Source: Flavobacterium ginsenosidimutans
GTDB taxonomy: Bacteria > Bacteroidota > Bacteroidia > Flavobacteriales > Flavobacteriaceae
Assembly (NCBI RefSeq): GCF_003254625.1
Contig: NZ_QJRJ01000081.1
Span: 434,001-498,000, forward strand
Direction of reading: 5' to 3'
Length of the DNA: 64,000 nt
In this document: in pieces, positions 1 to 8,273 of the stretch
How the letters are laid out: each line of letters begins with the position of its first letter
How positions within the stretch are numbered: the first letter of the stretch is position 1
Program-made: the position numbers and the translations under genes
The notes under the pieces: model-generated
What the model was told of the DNA's origin: nothing
The model's input: the letters and a program-made list of their open reading frames with translations, nothing else
The model's database searches: none

Positions 1-16
1 CCCGCCTTGCTGCAGT

Positions 17-57
17 CGGCCAGATGTCCGTTTGTTAAACAAACGAATCTGGCGGCC
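17..57. other. Candidate oriT: nested palindrome upstream of mobilization genes
   Basis: An 8-bp perfect inverted repeat (CGTTTGTT / AACAAACG, one-base centre, 29-45) sits inside a second arm pair (CCAGAT at 20-25, ATCTGG at 47-52), ending about 65 bases before the first mobilization gene. Relaxases usually nick next to such inverted repeats upstream of mob genes. The palindrome is seen directly; the oriT role is inferred from position. A terminator for an upstream gene is the alternative, but no T-run follows. Confidence 0.4.
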
Positions 58-120
58 TTTCTGCTCGGAACTCGCGGGCAGCTGAAGCCTGAAGGGAAAG
101 CATTTTAACGCTTAAAAAAA

Positions 121-528
121 ATGGAAGAAAAGAAGATGAAAAAAGAAATTTTAAACAGGACCCGCATCGCTGCGGTCAGATTTACAGCGGCAGAATATGC
201 GGCGCTTGAAAGAAGATTCAAGGCCACCACATGCAGGCAGATGAGCGAATACCTCAGAAAATGCCTTCTAAACAGACCTGTAACGGTGAAGCACCGCGAT
301 GCCTCACTTGATGAATTCATGCTCGAATTTATACGGCTCCGAAAAGAGCTCAGCGCTCTTGGAAATAACTTTAACCAGAGCGTTAAAAAGCTGCACACCC
401 TGCAGCAGATCCCTGAGTTCAGGCAGTGGATTTTAGAGACTGGGCTGCAGCGCGATCGGCTCCTTTTTCAGGTGTCGCAGATCCAGAATCTTGCTGCTAA
501 AATAAGCGGGAAATGGTTGCAGTCATAA
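121..528 (+). CDS. MobA-like relaxosome accessory protein (ribbon-helix-helix type)
   Basis: A small basic protein (135 aa) of the type encoded just before relaxases in Bacteroidota conjugative elements. The family is thought to bind oriT and recruit or stimulate the relaxase. The N-terminal part (about residues 10-60, RTRIAAVRFTAAEYAALERR followed by MSEYLRKCLLN) has the strand-helix-helix pattern of ribbon-helix-helix DNA-binding proteins. The C-terminal half (LRKELSALGNNFNQSVKKL) matches the usual MobC/MobA helical region. A second in-frame ATG at 136 could be the true start. The gene overlaps the relaxase start by 16 bases, which implies translational coupling. The assignment rests on motif and position together. 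Confidence 0.8.
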   Translation: MEEKKMKKEILNRTRIAAVRFTAAEYAALERRFKATTCRQMSEYLRKCLLNRPVTVKHRDASLDEFMLEFIRLRKELSALGNNFNQSVKKLHTLQQIPEFRQWILETGLQRDRLLFQVSQIQNLAAKISGKWLQS

Positions 529-1790
529 AGACGGGGCATTCGCTGCACCGCATCTTCAGCTACAATGAAAATAAGGTTCAAGATGGCCAGGCAAAATGCA
601 TCGGGGAAGGAAATTATCCTGCTGCAGCTGAAGACCTCTCCAGGGCTATGAAACTCAACAGGCTCCTGCATCAGGCGGCCCTGAATGGGAACGTGAAAAG
701 AAGCAGCGTCCATATCTCGCTGAACTTTCATCCTTCCGAAAATCATTCTAAAGAAAAGCTCATGGAAATAGCTGATATCTATATGGAAAAAATAGGTTTT
801 GGACAGCAGCCCTATCTGGTGTATGAGCATTTTGATGCGGGGCATCCGCACATCCATCTGGTGTCGGTTAAAATAAAGGAGGACGGTTCGAGAATCGACA
901 TGCAGAACATCGGGAGAAACCAGTCTGAAAAGGCGAGAAAAGAAATTGAAAAATCCTTTAATCTGGTGAGGGCAGAAGGACAGGAAAGAGCAGCTGTCCT
1001 ATCGCTGAAACCCGTGCCTGCAGGCAGAGCGGCCTATGGAAAAATGGAATCCAAAAAAGCCATATCAAGTGTGCTGCAGCAGGTGCTTTACAATTATAGA
1101 TACGCATCGCTTGCAGAGCTCAACGCGGTGCTGCAGCTCTACAATATAAAGGCGGATCGGGGCAGCGAAGATTCTAGGGTTTTCAAGTCGGGTGGGCTTG
1201 TATACCGCATACTGGATAAGGAGGGGAAGCCTGCTGGAGTTCCCATCAAGGCAAGCGATTTTGCGATCAAGCCGACCCTTGCTTTTTTAGAGAAGAGATT
1301 TGCTTTAAATGCGTCAGAAAACGCGTTTGAAAAGAAGCGGATCCGCAATGCGGTGGACACTGCTTTTCTGCAGAAAGATATGGATTTTGAAAAGCTTTTT
1401 CCAATGCTGGGGAAAGAAGGGATCCATGCCGTGCTGCGGCGCAGCAATGCCGGAAAGCTTTATGGAATCACCTATGTGGATCATGTGACCAAATGTGTTC
1501 TAAATGGAAGCGCTCTGGGTAAAAGCTACAGTGCCAAAGGCATGCTGGAGCGCTGCGGCGGCTGTGTGAAAATGGAAGGCGGTGCAGCGCATAAAACCAG
1601 CTTGAAGAATGTGAAAGCCGAGCCACAAGAAATGTCCTTTAAAAACCTTTGCGCAAGCGCGGCCGAGCCTATCGCAGCCCAAGAATTGCAGAGGCTTTTA
1701 AAGCCTGAATGGCAGCCGGACTATGCTCCTGCAGCATTCAAAAGAAAACGCGGGAAAAGAAAAGGAAAAAGACGTTCAAATCTGAATTAA
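513..1790 (+). CDS. Relaxase / mobilization nuclease (MobB type)
   Basis: A relaxase of the mobilization nuclease family (Pfam Relaxase), which nicks oriT and stays covalently bound to the transferred strand through a tyrosine. The three-histidine metal site is visible around residues 107-117 as HFDAGHPHIHLV. An N-terminal tyrosine in HRIFSYNENK is a good candidate nucleophile. The C-terminal 150 residues are basic and end in a Lys/Arg-rich tail (KRKRGKRKGKRR), fitting a DNA-binding region. At 425 aa it has the usual length for Bacteroidota MobB proteins. It lies between the accessory protein (16-base overlap) and the coupling protein (31 bases downstream), the standard order for conjugative transposons in this phylum. 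Confidence 0.88.
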   Translation: MVAVIKTGHSLHRIFSYNENKVQDGQAKCIGEGNYPAAAEDLSRAMKLNRLLHQAALNGNVKRSSVHISLNFHPSENHSKEKLMEIADIYMEKIGFGQQPYLVYEHFDAGHPHIHLVSVKIKEDGSRIDMQNIGRNQSEKARKEIEKSFNLVRAEGQERAAVLSLKPVPAGRAAYGKMESKKAISSVLQQVLYNYRYASLAELNAVLQLYNIKADRGSEDSRVFKSGGLVYRILDKEGKPAGVPIKASDFAIKPTLAFLEKRFALNASENAFEKKRIRNAVDTAFLQKDMDFEKLFPMLGKEGIHAVLRRSNAGKLYGITYVDHVTKCVLNGSALGKSYSAKGMLERCGGCVKMEGGAAHKTSLKNVKAEPQEMSFKNLCASAAEPIAAQELQRLLKPEWQPDYAPAAFKRKRGKRKGKRRSNLN

Positions 1791-1821
1791 TCCAAATTAT
1801 TAACGGTAAAATCGGGCAGCT

Positions 1822-3804
1822 ATGCAGACAGGAGAGAATGAACAGGCGCTGAGAAAAATACTTGATATGACAAGGCTGATGAGCATCGTTTTACTGATGC
1901 TGCATTTTTATTACTGCTGCTACGGGGCATTCCGTTTCTGGGAGATGACAGGAGCTTTTGGGGATAAAATTTTAGATTCGGTCTTTAAGACGGGGCTGTT
2001 TGGCAGATTCCACACTTCCAAACTTATTTCGCTGGGGCTTTTAGTGATTTCCCTATTAGGGGCAAAGGGAAGAAAGGAGGAAAAGCTGCAGCTTAAAACC
2101 GCTTTTTATTATGCTGCTTTAGGGCTGGCTTTGTATTTTTTAAGCGGTCTTGTGCTGCTTTTTGGCGGTGCTGTTCCAGCTAATGCGGTGCTGTATATGA
2201 TTGTTACGGTTTTGGGATATCTGCTGCTGCTTTCGGGTGGCACGCTGCTGTCCAGAATTATTAAAAACAGGCTGTCTGCCACAGATATTTTCAACAGCGA
2301 GAATGAAACCTTTCCGCAGGAGGAACGGCTGCTGGAGAATGAATATTCGATCAATCTTCCTGCGCAGTATTATCTAAAGGATAAGCTGCGCAGCAGCTGG
2401 ATCAACATCATCAATCCTTTTCGGGGGCTGCTGGTTTTAGGCACGCCGGGTTCGGGCAAATCCTACTTTGTCATCCGCCATGTGATCACCCAGCATATTG
2501 CCAAAGGCTTCAGCATGTTTGTCTATGATTTCAAATACGATGACCTTTCCAGGATTGTCTACAATACCTTTGAAAAGTATAAGCATGTCTATAAGGTGAT
2601 GCCCAAATGCTACTTCATTAATTTTGACAGCATCATGCACCGCTGCAATCCTCTGGATCCGCAGAGCATGGAAGATATTACCGATGCTTCGGAGTCTGCA
2701 AGGACTATCCTGCTGGGGCTAAACCGGGAGTGGATCAGGCGTCAGGGGGACTTTTTTGTCGAGTCGCCGATCAACTTTTTATCGGCCGTAATCTGGTATC
2801 TCAGAAGATACAATGACGGGGAGTTCTGCACGCTTCCCCATGTCATTGAGCTCATGCAGATCGATTACGACAGCCTCTTTACCCTGCTGCGGACAGACAG
2901 GGAAATCGAGGTACTCATCAACCCCTTTGTCAATGCCTACCTCAATGATGCCATGGACCAGCTGGAGGGTCAGATCGCATCGGCTAAAATAGCCATGGCA
3001 AGGCTTTCGTCGCCACAGCTTTATTATGTGCTTTCGGGAAATGATTTTACCTTGGACATCAATAATCCCGAGGAGCCTAAGATTGTCTGCATGGGAAACA
3101 ACCCGCAGAAGATACAGATCTATGGAGCAGTTTTGTCGCTTTATGTGAACCGTCTGGTAAAGCTGGTCAACAAAAAAGGAAAGCTCAAATCCAGCCTTAT
3201 TTTTGATGAGTTTCCGACAATCTATCTCAACAATATGGACAGCCTGATTGCCACGGCGAGAAGCAATAAAGTTTCAACCTGTCTGGGGGTGCAGGACTTC
3301 AGCCAGCTCAGAAAAGATTATGGGCGCGAACAGGCTGATGTGATTCTGAATATCACCGGAAATATCATCTCGGGACAGGTCACGGGGGATACCGCCAAAC
3401 AGTTGTCAGAGCGCTTCGGGAAGATCATGCAGGACCGCGAGAGCATTTCCATCAACAGCGCCGATACCTCCATCAGCCGTTCCAGACAATTGGAAGCTGC
3501 TGTGCCGCCCTCTAAGATAGCCTCTTTAAGCTCTGGGGAGTTTGTGGGCATGGTAGCGGATAATCCGGACTGCAAGATTGCATTGAAAACATTTCATTCT
3601 GAAATCTTAAATAACCATGAAGCTATACGGAAAGAGGAGGAAGGCTATAAAGAGATACCCGCAGTAAGAAGGCTGGATAATGCGATGGTTCAGCAGAACT
3701 TCAGCCAGATCAGACGCGATGTGCAGGAGATTATCCACACTGAGATGCAGAGGCTTTTGAATGATCCGGCGCTGGCGCATCTGATTGTGGCTAAGAAGAA
3801 ATGA
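1822..3804 (+). CDS. Type IV coupling protein (TraG/VirD4-like, MobC of Bacteroidota elements)
   Basis: An inner-membrane ATPase that links the relaxase-DNA complex to the mating channel. The N-terminal 150 residues hold four hydrophobic stretches (for example SIVLLMLHFYYCCYGAF and VLYMIVTVLGYLLLLSGG). The soluble part has a Walker A motif GTPGSGKS at residues 207-214 and a Walker B-like SSLIFDEFPTIY near residue 460. It continues with the RecA-like core of TraD/VirD4 (TGNIISGQVTGDTAKQLSERFG). The length of 660 aa is normal for the family. Its presence shows that the left end of the window is inside or next to an integrative conjugative or mobilizable element; transfer channel genes, if any, lie to the left, outside the window. 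Confidence 0.9.
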   Translation: MQTGENEQALRKILDMTRLMSIVLLMLHFYYCCYGAFRFWEMTGAFGDKILDSVFKTGLFGRFHTSKLISLGLLVISLLGAKGRKEEKLQLKTAFYYAALGLALYFLSGLVLLFGGAVPANAVLYMIVTVLGYLLLLSGGTLLSRIIKNRLSATDIFNSENETFPQEERLLENEYSINLPAQYYLKDKLRSSWINIINPFRGLLVLGTPGSGKSYFVIRHVITQHIAKGFSMFVYDFKYDDLSRIVYNTFEKYKHVYKVMPKCYFINFDSIMHRCNPLDPQSMEDITDASESARTILLGLNREWIRRQGDFFVESPINFLSAVIWYLRRYNDGEFCTLPHVIELMQIDYDSLFTLLRTDREIEVLINPFVNAYLNDAMDQLEGQIASAKIAMARLSSPQLYYVLSGNDFTLDINNPEEPKIVCMGNNPQKIQIYGAVLSLYVNRLVKLVNKKGKLKSSLIFDEFPTIYLNNMDSLIATARSNKVSTCLGVQDFSQLRKDYGREQADVILNITGNIISGQVTGDTAKQLSERFGKIMQDRESISINSADTSISRSRQLEAAVPPSKIASLSSGEFVGMVADNPDCKIALKTFHSEILNNHEAIRKEEEGYKEIPAVRRLDNAMVQQNFSQIRRDVQEIIHTEMQRLLNDPALAHLIVAKKK

Positions 3805-4598
3805 GCTCTGTTATAAATAATTTCTCTTTTACGATAATAGATTCTGAATCAAATTTCTTTCCTCCTCTTCATTATTTCGGCGTTTATTAACTGCTATCCG
3901 ACTATAAAATACAGATATGCCTGCGAACCATATTTTTCGTATCGCTTCTAAAACTCCGAAATCGCATATAATATCAAACTGTTTTATAAAGCTTGATTTA
4001 AAATTCCGGACAGCTTTCATGCGCTGCCCAATTAAACGGGCGCGAACTCTTTTATGCAAATGGCACTTTAGCTTTTTGTCTAAAACTAGAGCAGCTTCAT
4101 TTTATTTAATGCTTAGTCGTAACAGGGATTCTGAAATGTTAAATTTTTTAAGTTTTTGTTTTGATGAGGTCAGTAAAAGTGGGTATTTCTATTTTTTTTG
4201 ATTTTTTTTTGAATAAAATTGTCGCAAATATGGGAAACCGTAAGGATTTGAAAAAGATGGTTTTTAAGTTTGTTCTTACAATAATTCAAAAAATAATGAA
4301 ATATAGAGGTTTCATTATATGAGGCTGGAAGAAAATAATACCTAGTTAGTTTCTTTTCGGACTCGTTTTGTGATAGTGGAGCCTTTAGCAGTTTAAGTGC
4401 ATGTAATCAGATAAAAACTATAATTATGAAAAAAGGAAAGAGATCCGCGCCTACTTAAAATTATTATACAATTGTGCCAATACCGGTAAAAGAATCATAT
4501 CCTATTTGCTGCTGGCCTAAGCTCTCCTTCTCGAATCTTCAGGAGATGCCTTTTTTACATTTTTTACTTTTTTAATTATTTTATAACACTAAACAACT
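3805..4598. other. AT-rich gap between the mobilization module and the lanthipeptide locus
   Basis: About 790 bases with no convincing gene. Two overlapping frames of 76 and 94 codons at 3829-4201 lie on opposite strands and resemble nothing known. A tiny frame at 4426-4458 (MKKGKRSAPT) precedes a hairpin (TCTCCT 4523-4528 with AGGAGA 4541-4546) followed by six T at 4551-4556, a possible terminator or leader attenuator upstream of the lanthipeptide precursor. I see no clear TAnnTTTG promoter. Confidence 0.5.
4523..4556 (+). terminator. Hairpin with T-run upstream of the lanthipeptide precursor
   Basis: TCTCCT pairs with AGGAGA across a 12-base loop, extended by a GC pair with a one-base bulge, and is followed by TTTTTT. 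It may end a short leader transcript or attenuate transcription into the precursor gene. The stem is short, so this is a weak call. Confidence 0.35.
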
Positions 4599-4778
4599 AT
4601 GAAAAAAATTAAGCAGAATAAAAAAACTTTAAAACTTGATAAAAAGCAGATTACAAATTTAAGTGCGGATCAAATGGAAATGATTAAGGGAGGCAAGCAG
4701 CAGGATCAGCCACAGGTGACTGTAACAGTTGATTTAACTGATACGGGAGGAAGCCTTTTATGCACACTTAGCTTATAG
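4599..4778 (+). CDS. lanA: Class I lanthipeptide precursor peptide (double-glycine leader)
   Basis: A 59-residue peptide. The leader (residues 1-32) has the signature of Bacteroidota lanthipeptide precursors: basic N-terminus, LKLDKKQITNLSADQM, then EMIKGG. Cleavage after GG would release a 27-residue core, KQQDQPQVTV followed by TVDLTDTGGSLLCTLSL. The core has five Thr, two Ser and a single Cys. At most one lanthionine ring is therefore possible, most simply within SLLC near the C-terminus; the other Ser/Thr could stay as dehydroresidues or be reduced. The call rests on the leader motif and on the split LanB encoded 1.3 kb downstream on the same strand. A second GG within the core is an alternative processing point. 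Confidence 0.85.
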   Translation: MKKIKQNKKTLKLDKKQITNLSADQMEMIKGGKQQDQPQVTVTVDLTDTGGSLLCTLSL

Positions 4779-4807
4779 ATAGCAGAAGTCTATCTGAATG
4801 ATTTTTT

Positions 4808-4838
4808 AGGAACTCTGCGATTTATTCAAAGAGTTCCT
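4808..4838 (+). terminator. Intra-operon hairpin after the precursor gene
   Basis: AGGAACTCT (4808-4816) pairs with AGAGTTCCT (4830-4838) across a 13-base loop, 30 bases after the precursor stop and 30 before the dehydrogenase start. No T-run follows, so it more likely slows read-through or protects the precursor mRNA than ends transcription fully. Such structures commonly give RiPP precursors more transcript than their enzymes. Confidence 0.5.
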
Positions 4839-4867
4839 TACTGATGGAAATATTTTAAAAAATTATT

Positions 4868-6004
4868 ATGAAAAGCGTCTCTCTTATAGGCAGTAATATT
4901 TATGGCCCTGCAGGCATTAAATTTTCAGGGAACTTTAAGCTTGAGAATGAAAGCATCAATGTAGGCCTAGTTGAAGAAGAGGATCTGTCTTTAGAGCAAT
5001 CTGCAGATCCAGATAATAGGGTGTTAATTAAAAAAAGGGGGATTTCATGCAATTATAGAGATAAGTCATTGATACTTAAATACGATAAGCAGATTAATGC
5101 ACTGGCAGAAAGAGGAGAGGCCGGTTTTTCATATATCGGCTCTGAATTTGTTGGGGAGGTTATAGCTGTCGGCAAAAATGTTAAAACTCTTAAGATTGGA
5201 GATCGTGTTGTTGCAAATGCGGCATATCCATCTTATGCTAAGGGGTACATCGGAGGTCTTCCTTCGAACCATGCATCAAGAAGAATTGATGACTTTAATG
5301 AAAATAAGCTTATTAAAATTCCTGATGCGCTAACTGATGAAATTGCTTCAGCTTTTGTCATCGCCGCATTTACCGCATATTCGATGATTCGAAAAGTGGT
5401 TAGGCCCAATATAAAAGTTTTAGTTACGGCTGCTAAATCAAATACATCTTTGGCCGTCATTAATGCTTTAAGAAATTTTCCTGTAGAGGTGTATGCGATG
5501 ACTTCAAATTTTAGGAATAATAAAATACTTTATGATTATGGAGTAAAAAAAGTTTTTGTGGTTGATCATAATGCTGACAGTTATCTTGAGGCTGATGAAA
5601 TTTCTGATTTTGTCAATAAAAATGGACTTTTTGATGCAGTTATTGATCCTCTGTTCGATATCCATCTTGGCAGAGTCATAAAATTAATGAATTATGACGG
5701 CAGGTATGTCACCTGCGGCTTTTATAATCAGTTTCCGGAATTTTTGGATAATAAATTCCATCCGAGGGATTCTTTTGAGGATATAATGAAATCAGCTATG
5801 GTTAAAAATATCTCTATTATAGGAAACTGTATAGGGGTAAAAGAGGATTTTGACCTAGCGCTGGAACATTTCCTTGCAGGTAAATTTTCAATCCTAATCG
5901 ATAAAGTCTTTTTTGAAGGCGAAGAAAAGGAATTTTTTGATTTGAGCTATAACTTTAAAGACAGATTGGGCAAAGTGGTCTATCTATACGATAAAAGGCC
6001 CTAA
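4868..6004 (+). CDS. Medium-chain dehydrogenase/reductase, candidate LanJ-like dehydroamino-acid reductase
   Basis: A zinc-type medium-chain dehydrogenase/reductase (378 aa). The catalytic domain shows GSEFVGEVIAVGKNVKTL then GDRVVAN (about residues 92-120), the conserved GHE...GD turn of the family. It also has a cysteine in KKRGISCNYRDK where alcohol dehydrogenases bind catalytic zinc. The nucleotide-binding half follows, but its glycine-rich loop is altered (VLVTAAKSNTSLAVINAL), which is odd. Zinc-dependent members called LanJ(A), such as LtnJ of lacticin 3147, hydrogenate dehydroalanine to D-alanine in lanthipeptides. Lying between precursor and dehydratase, it most plausibly performs that kind of tailoring. 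This role is inferred from context only. Confidence 0.65.
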   Translation: MKSVSLIGSNIYGPAGIKFSGNFKLENESINVGLVEEEDLSLEQSADPDNRVLIKKRGISCNYRDKSLILKYDKQINALAERGEAGFSYIGSEFVGEVIAVGKNVKTLKIGDRVVANAAYPSYAKGYIGGLPSNHASRRIDDFNENKLIKIPDALTDEIASAFVIAAFTAYSMIRKVVRPNIKVLVTAAKSNTSLAVINALRNFPVEVYAMTSNFRNNKILYDYGVKKVFVVDHNADSYLEADEISDFVNKNGLFDAVIDPLFDIHLGRVIKLMNYDGRYVTCGFYNQFPEFLDNKFHPRDSFEDIMKSAMVKNISIIGNCIGVKEDFDLALEHFLAGKFSILIDKVFFEGEEKEFFDLSYNFKDRLGKVVYLYDKRP

Positions 6005-6059
6005 AATTTCAGCTTGAAACCAGAAATGCAAAAAAGTAATAGTTTCCAATTTTAATCTC

Positions 6060-8273
6060 ATGGAAAAGAATAAGTATAATTTGTGCGATAAATTTGTTTT
6101 GAGGACTCCTCTTCTAAGGTTTGATTCAGATTTTTTTGCAGCATTAAAAGAAGAAGACGTAATGTCGCTTCTTGAGGATGAAGTAATTTCGGAATCGATT
6201 TATCTGGCATCCTGCGATCTATTGAATGAAGCAAATAAACAGATTGGCCTGAACAGAAAACTAAGTAAAGAAAGCCTATCTGCCTTTCTGAAATATTTTT
6301 CACGCATGAGTACAAGATGCACTCCATTTGGATTATTTGCAGGAACAGCTGTTGGAAATTTTGACGATGAAGCGAGTGCTCCAAAGCTGGGAAAGCTTAA
6401 AAATTATAAAAAGCATGTCCAACTGGATATGAACGTAATTTTCTCCATTTTCCAGCTGATCAATCAGAATAAAAAGATTAGAAAATATTTTACGTATTAT
6501 ACAAACACCACTATCAATTCAGGGGCATATCAAGATCGATTGACGTATGTTGAATATGTATACAGAAATGGCAAGAGGAACCATATATTAAATTCCGTAG
6601 CAAATAGTCTTTATCTGCATCTGGTTTTAGCAGAAAGTGAGGGCGGTTTGAAATTTAATGATCTGGTGAAATTGCTTGCATCAAAAGATATAGATAAAAA
6701 GGAAGCCCGCAGATACATTAATGATCTTATCGATTCACAGCTCCTAGTGAGTGAATTGGAACCTTTTACAACTGGAACCGAGCCGCTGAAATTCATATTA
6801 GAGAAGATCAATGGCATCATCGAATTAAAGGATGTGCATGAGAGTCTAAACGAAATAGACAGCATATTAGAGGATGTGAATAGGGCATTTTCAGACAGAT
6901 TCTGCAGTGTTGAGCATTATTTAAGGGTACAGGAGATTTTGGACGGCCTTGATATAGCATATGATAAAAAACATCTATTTCAAGCTATCCTCACTACAGT
7001 TTTAGAAGAAAGAATGCTGTCTTCTAAAGTTCAAAAGGAAGTTTTGAAAGGAATAGAAGTATTGAACAGATTGACAGTAAAACAGTCAAATGCAAACTTA
7101 GAAACTTTCAAGAAGGAATTCTATGATCGCTATCAGGATCAGGAAGTGGTTTTATCAGAGGTTTTGGATATTGACAAAGGTGTTGGCTACTGCAATACTT
7201 CGACGAAGACCGATTCTCCGCTGCTGGAGGGGCTTTATTTTCCTGCGGGGTCCCAGAAAAGACCGGTTAAATCACAATATCTGCATGATTTTTTTATGAA
7301 TAAGCTATCTGAGGCGTCCTTTTGCAACGAGAGAATAATTTATCTATCGGATAAGGATTTGGAGAATTTCGAATTAAACTGGGAAGATCTTCCGCCAACC
7401 ATGTCTTCGCTGGTGGAGATTTATGCAAAAGATGATTCTCAAAACATATATGCGATCACAAATTGTGGAGGAAGTTCCGCCGCCAATCTATTGGCTCGGT
7501 TTTGCAACTCAAATTGTGAAATATCAAATTTTGTATCGGATGAAATTATTAAGGCTGAAAACGATTTAATTGATGAAAATTTTATACTCGCGGAAATTAG
7601 CCATTTGCCTGAGTCTCGAGTTGGCAATATTTTGCTGCGGCCTCAATTTAGGCAATATGAAATTCCATATCTGGCCAAATCAAATCTGCCGATTGGAAGC
7701 CAGATATTTATAAAAGATATTTGGGTTTCTCTTAGGAATGATACAATTTGCCTATATTCAAAAAAACTGAAGAAGCGTATCATTCCGATATTGACAAATG
7801 CGCATAATTATAACAATCCTTTTATGGTTTCTGCCTATCGATTTTTATGTGATGTCCAAAATCAAAGCGGAAGAACTTCCATGGGCTTTTCTTGGGGGCC
7901 GCTTTCTGAAAATTTCATTTTTCTGCCTCGTGTGCAGTATAAAAATATTGTTATATCTAAAGCATTTTGGAACTTCAAAAAATGCCACATAGCACACCTG
8001 TATGATTTGGAGAGTGAAATGCTGATATCTGAAATCCACAAATGGAGAGCAAAGTACCATATTAAAGATGAAGTGATCATCAAAGATTTTGATAATAAAT
8101 TGTACATCAATTTTAATAATAGGTTATATATTGAATTGTTCCTTAGGGTATTAAAAAACAGAGATAATTTTATAATCGAAGAGTTTTTATATAGTGAATT
8201 CAAGTCAATAGTCAGATCGGATATGGGTATCCATACCAATGAATTTATTTTCCCACTTTATAAAATCAACTAA
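6060..8273 (+). CDS. lanB: Lantibiotic dehydratase, glutamylation subunit (N-terminal LanB half)
   Basis: The N-terminal domain of class I LanB dehydratases (737 aa). This domain transfers glutamate from glutamyl-tRNA to Ser/Thr of the precursor so that they can be dehydrated. Family hallmarks are the start FVLRTPLLRFDSDFF and the conserved SRMSTRCTPFGLFAG (about residues 80-95). The C-terminal elimination domain is absent here and encoded by the next gene, so the enzyme is split. The two parts together (about 1,030 aa) equal a normal LanB. The stop and the next start share one base (TAATG), which implies translational coupling and one-to-one assembly. Split LanB enzymes are known in Bacteroidota, the pinensin system being, from memory, one case. 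Confidence 0.88.
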   Translation: MEKNKYNLCDKFVLRTPLLRFDSDFFAALKEEDVMSLLEDEVISESIYLASCDLLNEANKQIGLNRKLSKESLSAFLKYFSRMSTRCTPFGLFAGTAVGNFDDEASAPKLGKLKNYKKHVQLDMNVIFSIFQLINQNKKIRKYFTYYTNTTINSGAYQDRLTYVEYVYRNGKRNHILNSVANSLYLHLVLAESEGGLKFNDLVKLLASKDIDKKEARRYINDLIDSQLLVSELEPFTTGTEPLKFILEKINGIIELKDVHESLNEIDSILEDVNRAFSDRFCSVEHYLRVQEILDGLDIAYDKKHLFQAILTTVLEERMLSSKVQKEVLKGIEVLNRLTVKQSNANLETFKKEFYDRYQDQEVVLSEVLDIDKGVGYCNTSTKTDSPLLEGLYFPAGSQKRPVKSQYLHDFFMNKLSEASFCNERIIYLSDKDLENFELNWEDLPPTMSSLVEIYAKDDSQNIYAITNCGGSSAANLLARFCNSNCEISNFVSDEIIKAENDLIDENFILAEISHLPESRVGNILLRPQFRQYEIPYLAKSNLPIGSQIFIKDIWVSLRNDTICLYSKKLKKRIIPILTNAHNYNNPFMVSAYRFLCDVQNQSGRTSMGFSWGPLSENFIFLPRVQYKNIVISKAFWNFKKCHIAHLYDLESEMLISEIHKWRAKYHIKDEVIIKDFDNKLYINFNNRLYIELFLRVLKNRDNFIIEEFLYSEFKSIVRSDMGIHTNEFIFPLYKIN

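Noticed and set aside
3829..4201. Overlapping frames of 76 and 94 codons on opposite strands
   Set aside because: No recognisable motif, unusual composition, and they overlap each other; most likely chance frames in AT-rich DNA.
4426..4458. Ten-codon frame (MKKGKRSAPT) as a second precursor or leader peptide
   Set aside because: Too short to judge, no double glycine and no Cys; kept only as part of a possible leader region.
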